Origin: Hyphomicrobiales bacterium
GTDB lineage: Bacteria > Pseudomonadota > Alphaproteobacteria > Rhizobiales > OSC116
Assembly: GCA_002401855.1 (NCBI GenBank)
Contig: NVUH01000005.1
Location: forward strand, 1 to 64,000
DNA length: 64,000 nt
Direction of reading: 5' to 3'
The translations under genes and the position numbers were made by a program. Below are positions 56,415 through 64,000 of the stretch, in pieces. The stretch's first letter is position 1. Each line of letters begins with the position of its first letter. The notes beneath the pieces were generated by a model. It did no database searches. It had not been told where the DNA came from and saw nothing but the letters and a program-made list of their open reading frames with translations.

Positions 56415-57620
56415 GTGACATCAAAGACCACTGCCCCTTTTTGGGGCATGACTATATTATTAGCCGCCATCACCTCCATTCAGCCTCTATCGACAGATTT
56501 ATATCTGCCCTCAATGCTCAGCATTGCGGCATTTTATAAAACCGATATCGCGCATGTTCAATTCACCCTCACAACCTTTATGTTGGGTTTTGTGGTTGGG
56601 CAGATTATTTATGGCCCCTTTACCGATAAATATGGCCGTAAACCCGTGATGTTGGTCTCGCTGGGCGTCTATATTTTTGGCAGTTTAATCTGCCTATTTG
56701 CAGGCAATATCGAAACGCTTGTTTTGGGGCGGTTTTTTCAGGCGGTGGGCGGCTCTGGCCCTGTCATTATCAGCCGTGCGGTGGTGCGTGATCGTCATAA
56801 AGGCGCCACGGCCAGTAAAATGCTGGCATCAATGGGTTTTATCATGGGCTTTGTGCCGCTAATTGCCCCAGTTATTGGCGGGTTTATTGAAACCTATTTA
56901 GGTTGGCGCGCGCATTTTTATGTATTTTTGGGCTTTGGCTCGATGTTAATATTCTTGGTTATCTTTTTTCTGCCCGAAACCATCAACAAAAAAACCACAG
57001 AAAAACTAACCCCGCTCGGTTTTGTTAAAATTTATGACGGCCTATTTGCCAGCAAGGTGTTCCGGTTTTTCTCGGCACGCATCGGCTTTGGTTTTGGCGG
57101 CTTGTTTGCCTTCATCACAGGTTCATCATATTATATGCAAACCCGTTTTGAATTGTCGCCCCAACAATTTGGTTTTGCCTTCGGCTCAGTGGTTTTAGGC
57201 TTTATGTTAGGTACGTTACTAGGCGCACGTCTTTCGGGGCCGCTCGGGCTGTATAAAACCATATTTGTCGGCACATCATTGCAGATTTTTGGCGGCATCA
57301 GTATGTTTTTATTACACAATGTCGGCATATTCCATGTCGCGCAAATTGTGTTCCCAATGTTCTTATACATGCTCGGCAATGGCATCATCATGCCACAAAG
57401 CCAAGCCGGCAGCATGGCAGAATTTCCGCATAAAGCAGGCGCAGCATCTTCATTGTCGGGCGTAGTGCAGGTAACCTTTGGTGCCGTTACTGGCGCTTTG
57501 GTTGGCAGTTTAATTGAGGATTATATCATTATCTTACCACTGGTAATCATGCTCATTTCGATGGCAAATTTTTACCCCAGCTTCCGCCATCGCAACGATC
57601 ATTTACCCGAAGAATTATAA
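56415..57620 (+). CDS. Bcr/CflA-family multidrug efflux MFS transporter
   Basis: 401 residues, 12 hydrophobic segments. Signatures: PLSTDLYLPSM at helix 1 and GPFTDKYGRKPVML in loop 2-3, both typical of Bcr/CflA exporters, plus AVGGSGPVIISRAVVRD. Reads from a GTG start, since conserved sequence extends upstream of the first ATG. Substrate not predictable. Its 3' end overlaps the convergent SRPBCC gene by 6 bp. Confidence 0.86.
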   Translation: MTSKTTAPFWGMTILLAAITSIQPLSTDLYLPSMLSIAAFYKTDIAHVQFTLTTFMLGFVVGQIIYGPFTDKYGRKPVMLVSLGVYIFGSLICLFAGNIETLVLGRFFQAVGGSGPVIISRAVVRDRHKGATASKMLASMGFIMGFVPLIAPVIGGFIETYLGWRAHFYVFLGFGSMLIFLVIFFLPETINKKTTEKLTPLGFVKIYDGLFASKVFRFFSARIGFGFGGLFAFITGSSYYMQTRFELSPQQFGFAFGSVVLGFMLGTLLGARLSGPLGLYKTIFVGTSLQIFGGISMFLLHNVGIFHVAQIVFPMFLYMLGNGIIMPQSQAGSMAEFPHKAGAASSLSGVVQVTFGAVTGALVGSLIEDYIIILPLVIMLISMANFYPSFRHRNDHLPEEL

Positions 57621-58112
57621 AGCCGCTTCGAGCTGTTTGATATATTTATCCATGCTGGCATAATGCCCCATGATGAATTTGGAAACAAAACGAAATAAAA
57701 CATTATAAACTTCGCCATTTTCGGTAATGGTGAGTGTGGTTTTATCGCCATTCTCAACCAATTCAAATGTCCATGTGCCGCCAAAATCGAGCTTGTCACC
57801 AACTATTTTACGCACCAATTTCTGCCCGTCAATCTGCTCAATGGTCATGAAATCCAACGATTCTTTTTCTGACTCAAATTCTTGCCAAACCTCGTTGCCA
57901 TCACCATCCAACTTCATTTCAACTTTAAGCAATTCTTTGCGCCATGTGGGCATATCAGCATAATTATTAATCAACGCCCATATTTTTGCGGGCGAGGCGT
58001 CTAGCACGACACTTCGGGCAGCAACATGCTTAACAGGCAAAACCGAACCAATGGCCAAAATAGCCACGATCACAAATACCAAAAACCCGAGGCCATAATA
58101 TAGATAAGTCAT
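57615..58112 (-). CDS. Membrane-anchored SRPBCC (START-like) domain protein
   Basis: 165 residues. N-terminal hydrophobic helix (about 5-25), then an SRPBCC/polyketide-cyclase-like domain beginning VLDASPAKIWALINNYADMPTW. Such domains bind hydrophobic ligands. No catalytic residues can be assigned. Divergent from the MarR gene with only 70 bp between them, so the MarR protein may control it. A strong AAAGGAG precedes the start. Confidence 0.75.
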   Translation of the reverse strand: MTYLYYGLGFLVFVIVAILAIGSVLPVKHVAARSVVLDASPAKIWALINNYADMPTWRKELLKVEMKLDGDGNEVWQEFESEKESLDFMTIEQIDGQKLVRKIVGDKLDFGGTWTFELVENGDKTTLTITENGEVYNVLFRFVSKFIMGHYASMDKYIKQLEAAL

Positions 58113-58182
58113 AATTTCTCCTTTAAATTTAACTGATTATAATATTAAATATCATCATAGAAATAATATTTAGGCTAACCGA

Positions 58183-58620
58183 ATGAAAAATATAGCACTG
58201 CAAATACAAATGCTCTACCCGCGTATTTACATGGCCTGCCATGTCGAGCACATCAAACGCCGCAGCTCCGATGAGCAGGTTTCAGCCCGCGACGCCTCCA
58301 TTTTGGCACATTTAACCGAAGGCTATTTTCAATCGCCCAAAAACCTAGCCGCGCACATGAACATTGCCGCCTCGACCATGTCAGAAGCCCTACATCATCT
58401 GGTTTCTTTAGGTTTTGCCAAATTTGTAACGGATGAAAATGACGCCCGACAAACCATTTTCAGCATCACCCAAACAGGCCGCGATGCCATCGCTCAAAAC
58501 TCAGTATTAGATGGCGAAAAGCTCGAGATTCTATTGGCAACCCTACCAGAAACCGATCAACAAAAAGTGGTCGAAGGCCTTAAATTGCTTGCCGATGCTG
58601 CAATCAATCAAAAAGATTGA
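58183..58620 (+). CDS. MarR-family transcriptional regulator
   Basis: 145 residues, winged helix fold. The recognition part is QSPKNLAAHMNIAASTMSEA, with the wing at KFVTDENDARQTIFSIT. Ligand unknown. It diverges from the SRPBCC gene and lies 62 bp upstream of an EamA transporter in the same direction; either could be its target. The 70-bp intergenic region is very AT-rich with AATATT motifs. Confidence 0.85.
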   Translation: MKNIALQIQMLYPRIYMACHVEHIKRRSSDEQVSARDASILAHLTEGYFQSPKNLAAHMNIAASTMSEALHHLVSLGFAKFVTDENDARQTIFSITQTGRDAIAQNSVLDGEKLEILLATLPETDQQKVVEGLKLLADAAINQKD

Positions 58621-58682
58621 TTCGACAAGTTTACCCATCAATTGTAATCGTATTTTAGTCTGAAATATATTGAAATTCCGCT

Positions 58683-59564
58683 ATGAATAACAAGCTTTTA
58701 AATTATGCAGCCTTGCATTTTGCCATATTCAGCTGGGGTGCGTCTGGCGTGACCGCTAACTTAATGTCGCTGCCCGCAGCAGGCATCACGGTTTATCGCT
58801 CAGCCATAGCCTTTGTGATTTTGCTCATTATCAACCAATTTATAAAATCCGCCATCAAGCTCACCACCCGCGAAAAAATGCAATTGCTATTCACCGGCGC
58901 TATTTTGGGTATTCATTGGTGGTGTTTTTTCGCCTCAATAAAGCATTCAACCGTTTCGATAGGCCTAATTTGCATCGCCTCAGGCCCCATATTCATCGCA
59001 CTCCTGCAACCACTTGTCGACAAAACCCGCGTTAAAAAAACCCAACTCCTTTTAGGCAGCACATCGATCGTCGCCTTGGCAATTGTTTTTAAATTCGAAA
59101 GCCAATACACACTAGGCATATTAATCGGCCTATTCGCGGGCTTACTAGACGCCTTCTACACATTTTTCACCAGCCGCACCAACCAAAAAATCAGCAGCAG
59201 CGTCATGGCACAATATCAATTATTCGGCGCAGCAGCCGTAATATTCGGCCTCTACGTATTCATCGAACCCGATTGGCAATGGCTAACCCTAACCACCAAT
59301 GCTGACATTTGGGGTGTGTTATTCCTCGGCATAATATGCAGCGCCATGGCCATGACCCTCTATGTTTTCGCCGTCAAAAAGCTCTCTGCCTTCACCGCAA
59401 TTTTATCCCTCAACCTAGAAGCAGTCTACGGCATCGCTCTAGCATTAATTATTTTCGGTGAAAAAGAATACATGTCAGCAGGCCTATATTTTGGCGGCGC
59501 CATGCTAATCTGCTGCGTAATAGCCGATGGCTATCTAAGCCGTGAAAAGACAGCTAGCTTGTAG
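58683..59564 (+). CDS. EamA/DMT-superfamily transporter
   Basis: 293 residues, about ten hydrophobic helices in two EamA repeats. Starts LLNYAALHFAIFSWGASGVT. Typical of small-metabolite exporters; substrate unknown. It follows the MarR gene and may be regulated by it. The repeat element A5 begins 6 bp past its stop codon. Confidence 0.83.
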   Translation: MNNKLLNYAALHFAIFSWGASGVTANLMSLPAAGITVYRSAIAFVILLIINQFIKSAIKLTTREKMQLLFTGAILGIHWWCFFASIKHSTVSIGLICIASGPIFIALLQPLVDKTRVKKTQLLLGSTSIVALAIVFKFESQYTLGILIGLFAGLLDAFYTFFTSRTNQKISSSVMAQYQLFGAAAVIFGLYVFIEPDWQWLTLTTNADIWGVLFLGIICSAMAMTLYVFAVKKLSAFTAILSLNLEAVYGIALALIIFGEKEYMSAGLYFGGAMLICCVIADGYLSREKTASL

Positions 59565-59570
59565 TTAATG

Positions 59571-59909
59571 CTCTGGAAGTTTGCTTTATACTTGGCACTG
59601 CGTGCGCTCGCTCCGCTCTCTAGCTTAAGCCACTCAGCCGCTGGTGGGACGCTTGTTCACCACCCAATCTAACCTCATTATGCTAAGTTAGCTCGAGTTT
59701 GGCGAAGCTCCGAGTATCGGTGCTAAATTATCTATTCATTGTGCTTTGCGTGGGAAAAGGGTCCGAAGCCTTTAGGCTAAGGCAAGCGCGACCGCGCGTC
59801 GCCGTTAGGCGTAGCTAGAGAGCGGAGCGAACGCACGCAGTGCTTATAGAGAGCAACGCGAACGATAAAAGAGAGGCGCAGCCGAACGAAACAAAGCACG
59901 CTCCCAGAG
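59571..59909. repeat. Family A element, 339 bp, copy A5 (inverted relative to A3)
   Basis: Ends are CTCTGGAAGTTTGCTTT (59571-59587) and AAAGCACGCTCCCAGAG (59893-59909). Its reverse complement aligns with A3 over the whole length, and the total length is identical. It holds the same internal arms (CGTGCG...CGCTCCGCTCTC near the left, GAGAGCGGAGCGAACGCACG near the right). It sits between the EamA gene and the FMN riboswitch; nothing else is seen in 59565-59960. Confidence 0.82.
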
Positions 59910-59969
59910 CCCCAGCTATATCCAAATTTCTCTCTTCCATTTTCATCTTATCCGTGATAGTGCTGTGCG

Positions 59970-59985
59970 TGCGCAATATTGCGCA
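59970..59985. repeat. Exact 16-bp palindrome upstream of the riboswitch
   Basis: TGCGCAATATTGCGCA is perfectly self-complementary and ends one base before the first paired base of the FMN aptamer. It could be a regulator-binding site in the ribN promoter, or simply a 5' hairpin of the leader. Confidence 0.5.
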
Positions 59986-59986
59986 T

Positions 59987-60127
59987 GTTCTCAGGGCGGG
60001 GTGTAATTCCCCACCGGCGGTATATGAGGCTAGACCTCACAAGCCCGCGAGCGCCTCTCACGTTGAGAGGGTCAGCAGATCTGGTTAAACTCCAGAGCCG
60101 ACAGTTATAGTCTGGATGGAAGAGAAC
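59987..60127 (+). promoter_or_regulatory. FMN riboswitch (RFN element)
   Basis: Closing stem P1 pairs GTTCTC (59987-59992) with GAGAAC (60122-60127). Conserved blocks are all present: AGGGCGGGGTG, ATTCCCCACCGGCGGTA, AGCCCGCGAGCG, GGTCAGCAGATCTGGT and GAGCCGACAGTTATAGTC. It binds FMN and lowers expression of the downstream gene. No terminator with a T-run precedes the leader ORF. The hairpin GCGCCT/AGGCGC and possible pairing of TCCT (about 60197-60200) with the AGGA ribosome-binding site before 60232 suggest control of translation. Confidence 0.95.
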
Positions 60128-60231
60128 AGGAAAGTATACAAGGGAAGTTTGCGCCTTATGATGAGGCGCCACCGCTCTTGGACAACTGCCTGTGCGTCCT
60201 GATTCAAACTGTTGATGAAAGGATTAAACAG

Positions 60232-60294
60232 ATGAATCAGACCTGTAAATACACAAGCATTATTTTACCACTCCAAATGGGAGGGGCTGTATAA
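60232..60294 (+). CDS. 20-residue leader peptide coupled to ribN
   Basis: An ATG with a strong AAAGGA ribosome-binding site opens a 20-codon frame (MNQTCKYTSI... ending QMGGAV). Its TAA stop shares one base with the ATG of the transporter gene (TAATG). The transporter's own ribosome-binding site, GGGAGGGG, lies inside this frame. Lying between the riboswitch and ribN, it is well placed to couple riboswitch state to ribN translation. No known family; expression is inference from the signals. Confidence 0.55.
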   Translation: MNQTCKYTSIILPLQMGGAV

Positions 60295-61190
60295 TGCGTT
60301 TTTTATCTAATCTAAGCGCGCCTGTTGCGGGCGCGAGTTTTATGGTGGCAGGCGGTGCGATATACGCGCTGATCAATGTCGCCACACAATATCTAACCGC
60401 AAATATGGGGCTTGCCTCATCAAGTATGGCCTTTTGGCAATATTTTATTGCGCTCATTGCCATGCTGCCTTGGTTGATTAAACTGGGCTTTGACAGCTTA
60501 AAAACCAAACGTTTTGGTGTGCAAATTCTGCGAGTCATCTTCTCTGCTTTGGGTGTGCAATGTTGGATTTACGCCTTGGCCAATGGCGTGCCGATTTGGC
60601 AAGCCATCGCGTTGCTGATGACTTCACCATTTTTCATCACCATTGCCGCCAGTGTGCTGCTTAAAGAGCATGTCGGCCCGTTACGTATTACCGCAACATT
60701 CGTTGGTTTCGTTGGCGGAATGATCATTCTTCAGCCTTGGTCTGACGCGTTTACACCATTGGCATTATTGCCAGTGGCCGCCGCGGCATTTTGGGCAGGT
60801 GCATCAGTGATTGTTAAAATCCTCACCCCAACCGAAAGCCCCGCTTCGATCACCATGTATCTGTTGCTCATGCTAGCCCCAATTAATTTTGGCTTGGCAG
60901 CCGTTGATGGTTTCACTATGCCAACTGTTGATATGTTATGGCTGCTAATTGGCGTCGGCGTGCTGACAGCATTGGCACAAGGCGCTTATGTGATGGCCTA
61001 TAAAATGGCCGATGCTGCATACGTACAGCCGTTCGATCATGTCAAACTACCACTCAATGTTATATTGGGCGCCGCCGTATTCGGCTGGGCACCAAGCGGC
61101 AACCTGTGGGTCGGCGCAACATTGATTGTCGGTGCATCATTATTCATCATGTATCGTGAAAATCAGCTGAATAAGCGAGCCGCAACCTAA
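60294..61190 (+). CDS. ribN: Riboflavin transporter RibN (EamA family)
   Basis: 298 residues, about ten membrane helices in two EamA repeats (GGAIYALINVATQYL, then a second repeat from about 150). The FMN riboswitch upstream indicates flavin as substrate. RibN of Rhizobium leguminosarum is a known riboflavin importer of this family with the same control. Start ATG overlaps the stop of the 20-codon leader ORF and has GGGAGGGG upstream. FMN should repress it, so it would be expressed when flavin is short. Confidence 0.88.
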   Translation: MRFLSNLSAPVAGASFMVAGGAIYALINVATQYLTANMGLASSSMAFWQYFIALIAMLPWLIKLGFDSLKTKRFGVQILRVIFSALGVQCWIYALANGVPIWQAIALLMTSPFFITIAASVLLKEHVGPLRITATFVGFVGGMIILQPWSDAFTPLALLPVAAAAFWAGASVIVKILTPTESPASITMYLLLMLAPINFGLAAVDGFTMPTVDMLWLLIGVGVLTALAQGAYVMAYKMADAAYVQPFDHVKLPLNVILGAAVFGWAPSGNLWVGATLIVGASLFIMYRENQLNKRAAT

Positions 61191-61220
61191 ACTTTGCAGC
61201 AGCATAACAGTATACTCCGA

Positions 61221-61248
61221 GCTCAAAAAACTCATGTGTTTTTTGAGC
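61221..61248. terminator. Perfect 11-bp hairpin between convergent ribN and PBP genes
   Basis: GCTCAAAAAAC, loop TCATGT, GTTTTTTGAGC. The A-tract and T-tract lie within the stem, as in bidirectional terminators, though the GC core is weak. It would serve ribN on the plus strand or the penicillin-binding protein gene on the minus strand. Confidence 0.45.
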
Positions 61249-61250
61249 CA

Positions 61251-61325
61251 GCCGGACTGGAGGCCGCCACTTATGTGGCGCCCTCGCGGAGGCCTGAGCG
61301 AAGCGAAGAATAGCCGCGAGCGATA
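61251..61325 (+). repeat. Family C structured repeat, single copy between convergent genes
   Basis: Matches the array unit: GGACTGGAG, hairpin 1 CGCCAC-TTAT-GTGGCG, outer stem CTCGCGG/CCGCGAG (7 bp, longer than in the array), and the constant AATAGCCGCGAGCGATA end. The inner stem is CTGAGC-GAA-GCGAAG with a tandem G-A/A-G mismatch. Copy lies 13 bp before the PBP stop codon. Confidence 0.75.
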
Positions 61326-61337
61326 TAAAAACCACCA

Positions 61338-63296
61338 CTACTCACTATTCAACAACACCGCAATGCCATCAAGCGGCGCCACACCTTCATCCGTGCCCCC
61401 GCCCATAACAAAACCCTCATCACCCAAATCTACGCCATCCGCCAACCCGTCATGAATTTGACTCATCAAATCATGCCAAATTTGCGCTGGCAAATTGCCA
61501 CCAGTTACATTTTTGGTCGGCGTGCTATCATCATTACCGACCCACACACCCGCTATATATTCGCTGGTAAAACCAATGAACCAGCCATCTTTATAATTTT
61601 GCGTTGTGCCGGTTTTGCCATAAACCTCAAAACCATCAATACGCGCGCGTTTGCCGGTGCCCCAATCACTCACCGCAAATAACATATCTTGCATCTGTTG
61701 AGCGTGAACTTGGTTGATTAAACGGTCATTTGCATTGTTGCGATGTCGGTAAATATCGCTGCCTTCACTATCAGCTATGCGCGAAATAATATGCGCCTCA
61801 GCCGCAAAGCCACCATTCATAAATGGCAGATAAGCATTGGTCAGCTCGTGCAGGCTAACCTCACTGGTGCCCAGCGCGATTGATAGATTTTTTTTCATAT
61901 CCGAGCTGATGCCCAGCCGCCGCGCCGTGGCAATCACCTGTCCTGCGCCAACATTTCTTGCCAAGCGAATTGCCACACTATTCATTGATTTAGCTAGGCT
62001 TTCTCTTAATGTGACTTCGCCGTAATATTTGTTACCATAATTTTTAGGTTTCCAATTTTTAAAACTCACCGGCGCATCATTCACAATACTGGTCGGAGAA
62101 AAACCTTTTTCCAATGCGGCTAAATAGACAAATGGTTTGAACGCAGAACCTGGCTGGCGTTTGGCAGTGGTCACACGGTTAAAACTTGATTCGCCATAAT
62201 CACGCCCACCGACCATCGCCCGCACCGCGCCATTTTTATCCATTAAAATTAGCGCCGCCTGTTTGGCTTGGTATTTTTCACCGCTCTCAGCCATGACATT
62301 ATTTAAAGCGTCTTCGGCCACCTGTTGTAAATAAGGGTCAATGGTCGCTTCGACCACAATATCACCAGTTAAATCACCCGCAATGCCGCGCATATCGCGC
62401 ATCACCCAATCAGCTGCATATTGCCCTTGCGAGGCGACATTGGTGTGGCGCAGCCCTAGCTCGGCATTGGCCGCATAAGCCACCTGCTGGGCGTCGATAT
62501 AGCCTTCTTCTAACATGGCATTGAGCACCAATTTCTGCCGTGCTTTAGCTTTTTCGGGGTGGCGCAACGGGTTATAGGCAGAGGGGGCTTTCATCAAACC
62601 CGCCAACAAAGCAGATTCGCCCAAGCTTAAATAACGTGCTGATTTATCAAAATATTTTTGCGCCGCAGCTTCGATGCCATTGGCTCCAGCACCATAATAG
62701 GCACGGTTAAAATACAGCTCCAGCAGCTTGTCTTTGTCATATTTGCTTTCCAGCCATACCGCCAACATAGCCTCTTGCACTTTACGTTTAAGCTTTTTTT
62801 CAGGCTTTAAATACAGCATTTTAGCCAATTGCTGGGTCAGGGTCGAGCCGCCATGGCTTGTGCCTTTGATGAGGTTGGTAAACGCCGCACGCGCAATGCC
62901 AAACACATTCACCCCGTTATGCGAATAAAAACTTCTATCCTCGATGGAGATCAGCGCTTGCTTGGTATGTAAAGGCAATAATTTAATCGCAATATGGCCA
63001 GATTGCTGCGCGGCACGATGGGTCAGCACTTCGCCATCTGATGAGGTGATGGTCACTGTTGGCACCGATGTGGGCATTTTAAGCGTGTCAGGATTGGGCA
63101 AATCGAGCGAATAATAAAAGAACACCGCCATGCCCGCAATAAACCCCAGTGCGGCTAAAAAACATAGCCAATAACTGGTAAATTTAAGGGCACGCCACAA
63201 AAACGGCTGCTGTTGATTTCTATTTTTACGCTTTTTGCGCGTGGTCTTATTCTGTGCGGCTGTTCTAGCGGTTTTTGTCGGTGCAGTTGAAGCCAT
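61338..63296 (-). CDS. Class A penicillin-binding protein (PBP1A-type)
   Basis: Bifunctional peptidoglycan synthase. 652 residues. Basic cytoplasmic N-terminus, one membrane helix (about 38-62), glycosyltransferase domain GT51 with IEDRSFYSHNGV and GGSTLTQQLAKMLYL, then the transpeptidase domain with the active-site RQPGSAFKPF (SxxK), KSMNS (SxN) and YGKTGTT (KTG). All catalytic motifs are intact. It may work with the LpoA-like lipoprotein encoded at 37012, though that pairing is inference. Confidence 0.94.
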   Translation of the reverse strand: MASTAPTKTARTAAQNKTTRKKRKNRNQQQPFLWRALKFTSYWLCFLAALGFIAGMAVFFYYSLDLPNPDTLKMPTSVPTVTITSSDGEVLTHRAAQQSGHIAIKLLPLHTKQALISIEDRSFYSHNGVNVFGIARAAFTNLIKGTSHGGSTLTQQLAKMLYLKPEKKLKRKVQEAMLAVWLESKYDKDKLLELYFNRAYYGAGANGIEAAAQKYFDKSARYLSLGESALLAGLMKAPSAYNPLRHPEKAKARQKLVLNAMLEEGYIDAQQVAYAANAELGLRHTNVASQGQYAADWVMRDMRGIAGDLTGDIVVEATIDPYLQQVAEDALNNVMAESGEKYQAKQAALILMDKNGAVRAMVGGRDYGESSFNRVTTAKRQPGSAFKPFVYLAALEKGFSPTSIVNDAPVSFKNWKPKNYGNKYYGEVTLRESLAKSMNSVAIRLARNVGAGQVIATARRLGISSDMKKNLSIALGTSEVSLHELTNAYLPFMNGGFAAEAHIISRIADSEGSDIYRHRNNANDRLINQVHAQQMQDMLFAVSDWGTGKRARIDGFEVYGKTGTTQNYKDGWFIGFTSEYIAGVWVGNDDSTPTKNVTGGNLPAQIWHDLMSQIHDGLADGVDLGDEGFVMGGGTDEGVAPLDGIAVLLNSE

Positions 63297-63374
63297 TCAA
63301 GCCAAATCCATAGGTAAAATTCATCATATATTTGATGACTAAACCATATAGATTTGCGCTTAATATTTTATGAA

Positions 63375-64000
63375 TTACGCATCAACATCGGCGTTTAAAG
63401 CGTTCTTTTCGATAAATTCACGGCGTGGCTCAACCACATCGCCCATCAGCTTGGTGAAAATGTCATCAGCTTCATCCAATTTATCAACCTGCACTTTCAA
63501 CAAGGTGCGGGCACTTTCATCCAATGTGGTTTCCCACAATTGTTCGGGGTTCATTTCGCCCAAGCCTTTATAACGTTGTAGGCTCAAACCCTTACGGCCA
63601 GCAGCAAAGATGGTTTCCAAAAAGCTCAATGGCCCAAATACATCTGAGCTGGTCTCTTTGAGGGTGAATGTGCCTGTGGCCTCATAGACTTCTTGCAAAT
63701 GAGTGGCCAATTTGTTGAGATTACGCGCTTCGGCACTGGCTAAAAAATGCTCATCCAAAACGTGTTTTTCATTCACCCCGCGTAAAGTGCGCGAGAATTC
63801 TAATCCGCCGTCATTCGTTGCTTTGCCGCTCCAACCTTGTTCAAACTCATCACTAATGCCATCCAAGCGTTTGGCAACAAATTCGGCAGATTTTTGGGCG
63901 TTGCCAGCTTCTGACAGCATTTCGAGGTCTAAAACACCTGCAATGGCCGCTTGTTCAACAATGATTTTAGAATAGTTTGCGGCAATACGGTTTAGCAACA
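63375..64000 (-). CDS. gyrB: DNA gyrase subunit B, C-terminal part (cut by window edge)
   Basis: The last 208 or so residues. The frame is open to the window edge, so the N-terminal ATPase part lies outside. Visible: [21 protein letters not shown], the GyrB TOPRIM-tail signature, and the end [23 protein letters not shown]-like terminus typical of GyrB. ParE is less likely given this C-terminus. Confidence 0.92.
   Translation of the reverse strand, partial: LLNRIAANYSKIIVEQAAIAGVLDLEMLSEAGNAQKSAEFVAKRLDGISDEFEQGWSGKATNDGGLEFSRTLRGVNEKHVLDEHFLASAEARNLNKLATHLQEVYEATGTFTLKETSSDVFGPLSFLETIFAAGRKGLSLQRYKGLGEMNPEQLWETTLDESARTLLKVQVDKLDEADDIFTKLMGDVVEPRREFIEKNALNADVDA

Overview
This window looks like a chromosomal segment of an alphaproteobacterium, most likely a moderately AT-rich member of the Hyphomicrobiales (Rhizobiales). 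The basis is gene order. On the minus strand the run mutS, glnD, murJ, trpS, usp, nfu, tsaB, rimI, fur/mur, miaB, phoH, ybeY, corC, lnt, an XRE regulator, metK, trmB, rimP, nusA, ylxR, infB, rbfA, truB, rpsO matches, as I remember it, the arrangement in Brucella/Bartonella-type genomes. ActS/ActR with a Sco protein and a PhrR-like regulator beside lnt point the same way. Genus and species cannot be told from the sequence alone.

Layout. Positions 1-32961 are a minus-strand housekeeping block: translation and transcription factors (rpsO to rimP), tRNA and S-adenosylmethionine metabolism (trmB, metK), envelope and rRNA maturation genes (lnt, corC, ybeY, phoH, miaB), metal regulation (fur/mur), tsaB/rimI, Fe-S assembly, trpS, murJ, glnD, mutS, a hybrid histidine kinase and comM. 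Positions 33138-40464 hold a secreted TIM-barrel-like protein, the gshB/yraN/rsmI group diverging from an LpoA-like lipoprotein, and hemW/rdgB. Positions 40605-47305 are accessory: a six-gene minus-strand operon (TetR, metallophosphatase, FosX, ABC-F, uridine-kinase-like, APH-like) diverging from a MATE exporter across a two-site palindromic operator. Positions 47313-50082 hold a tandem array of structured repeats, an MFS exporter and small or decayed genes. From 50619 come a chemoreceptor, ActR/ActS diverging from sco1, a YgjP-like metalloprotein, a Bcr-type exporter, SRPBCC and MarR genes, two EamA transporters (the second under an FMN riboswitch, hence ribN), a class A penicillin-binding protein and the 3' end of gyrB.

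The least explained content is noncoding. Every intergenic gap longer than about 300 bp contains one of two GC-rich repeat families. Family A comprises elements of about 339 bp with 17-bp inverted ends and long internal inverted repeats (38247, 50261, 59571), plus related composite elements around 1129 and 8241. Family C is a structured unit of about 75 bp found singly at 9525 and 61251 and as five tandem 103-104-bp units at 47313-47829. Its hairpins carry compensatory base changes between copies, which suggests selection on a folded RNA or hairpin DNA. I found no tRNA, rRNA, CRISPR array, complete insertion sequence or prophage.
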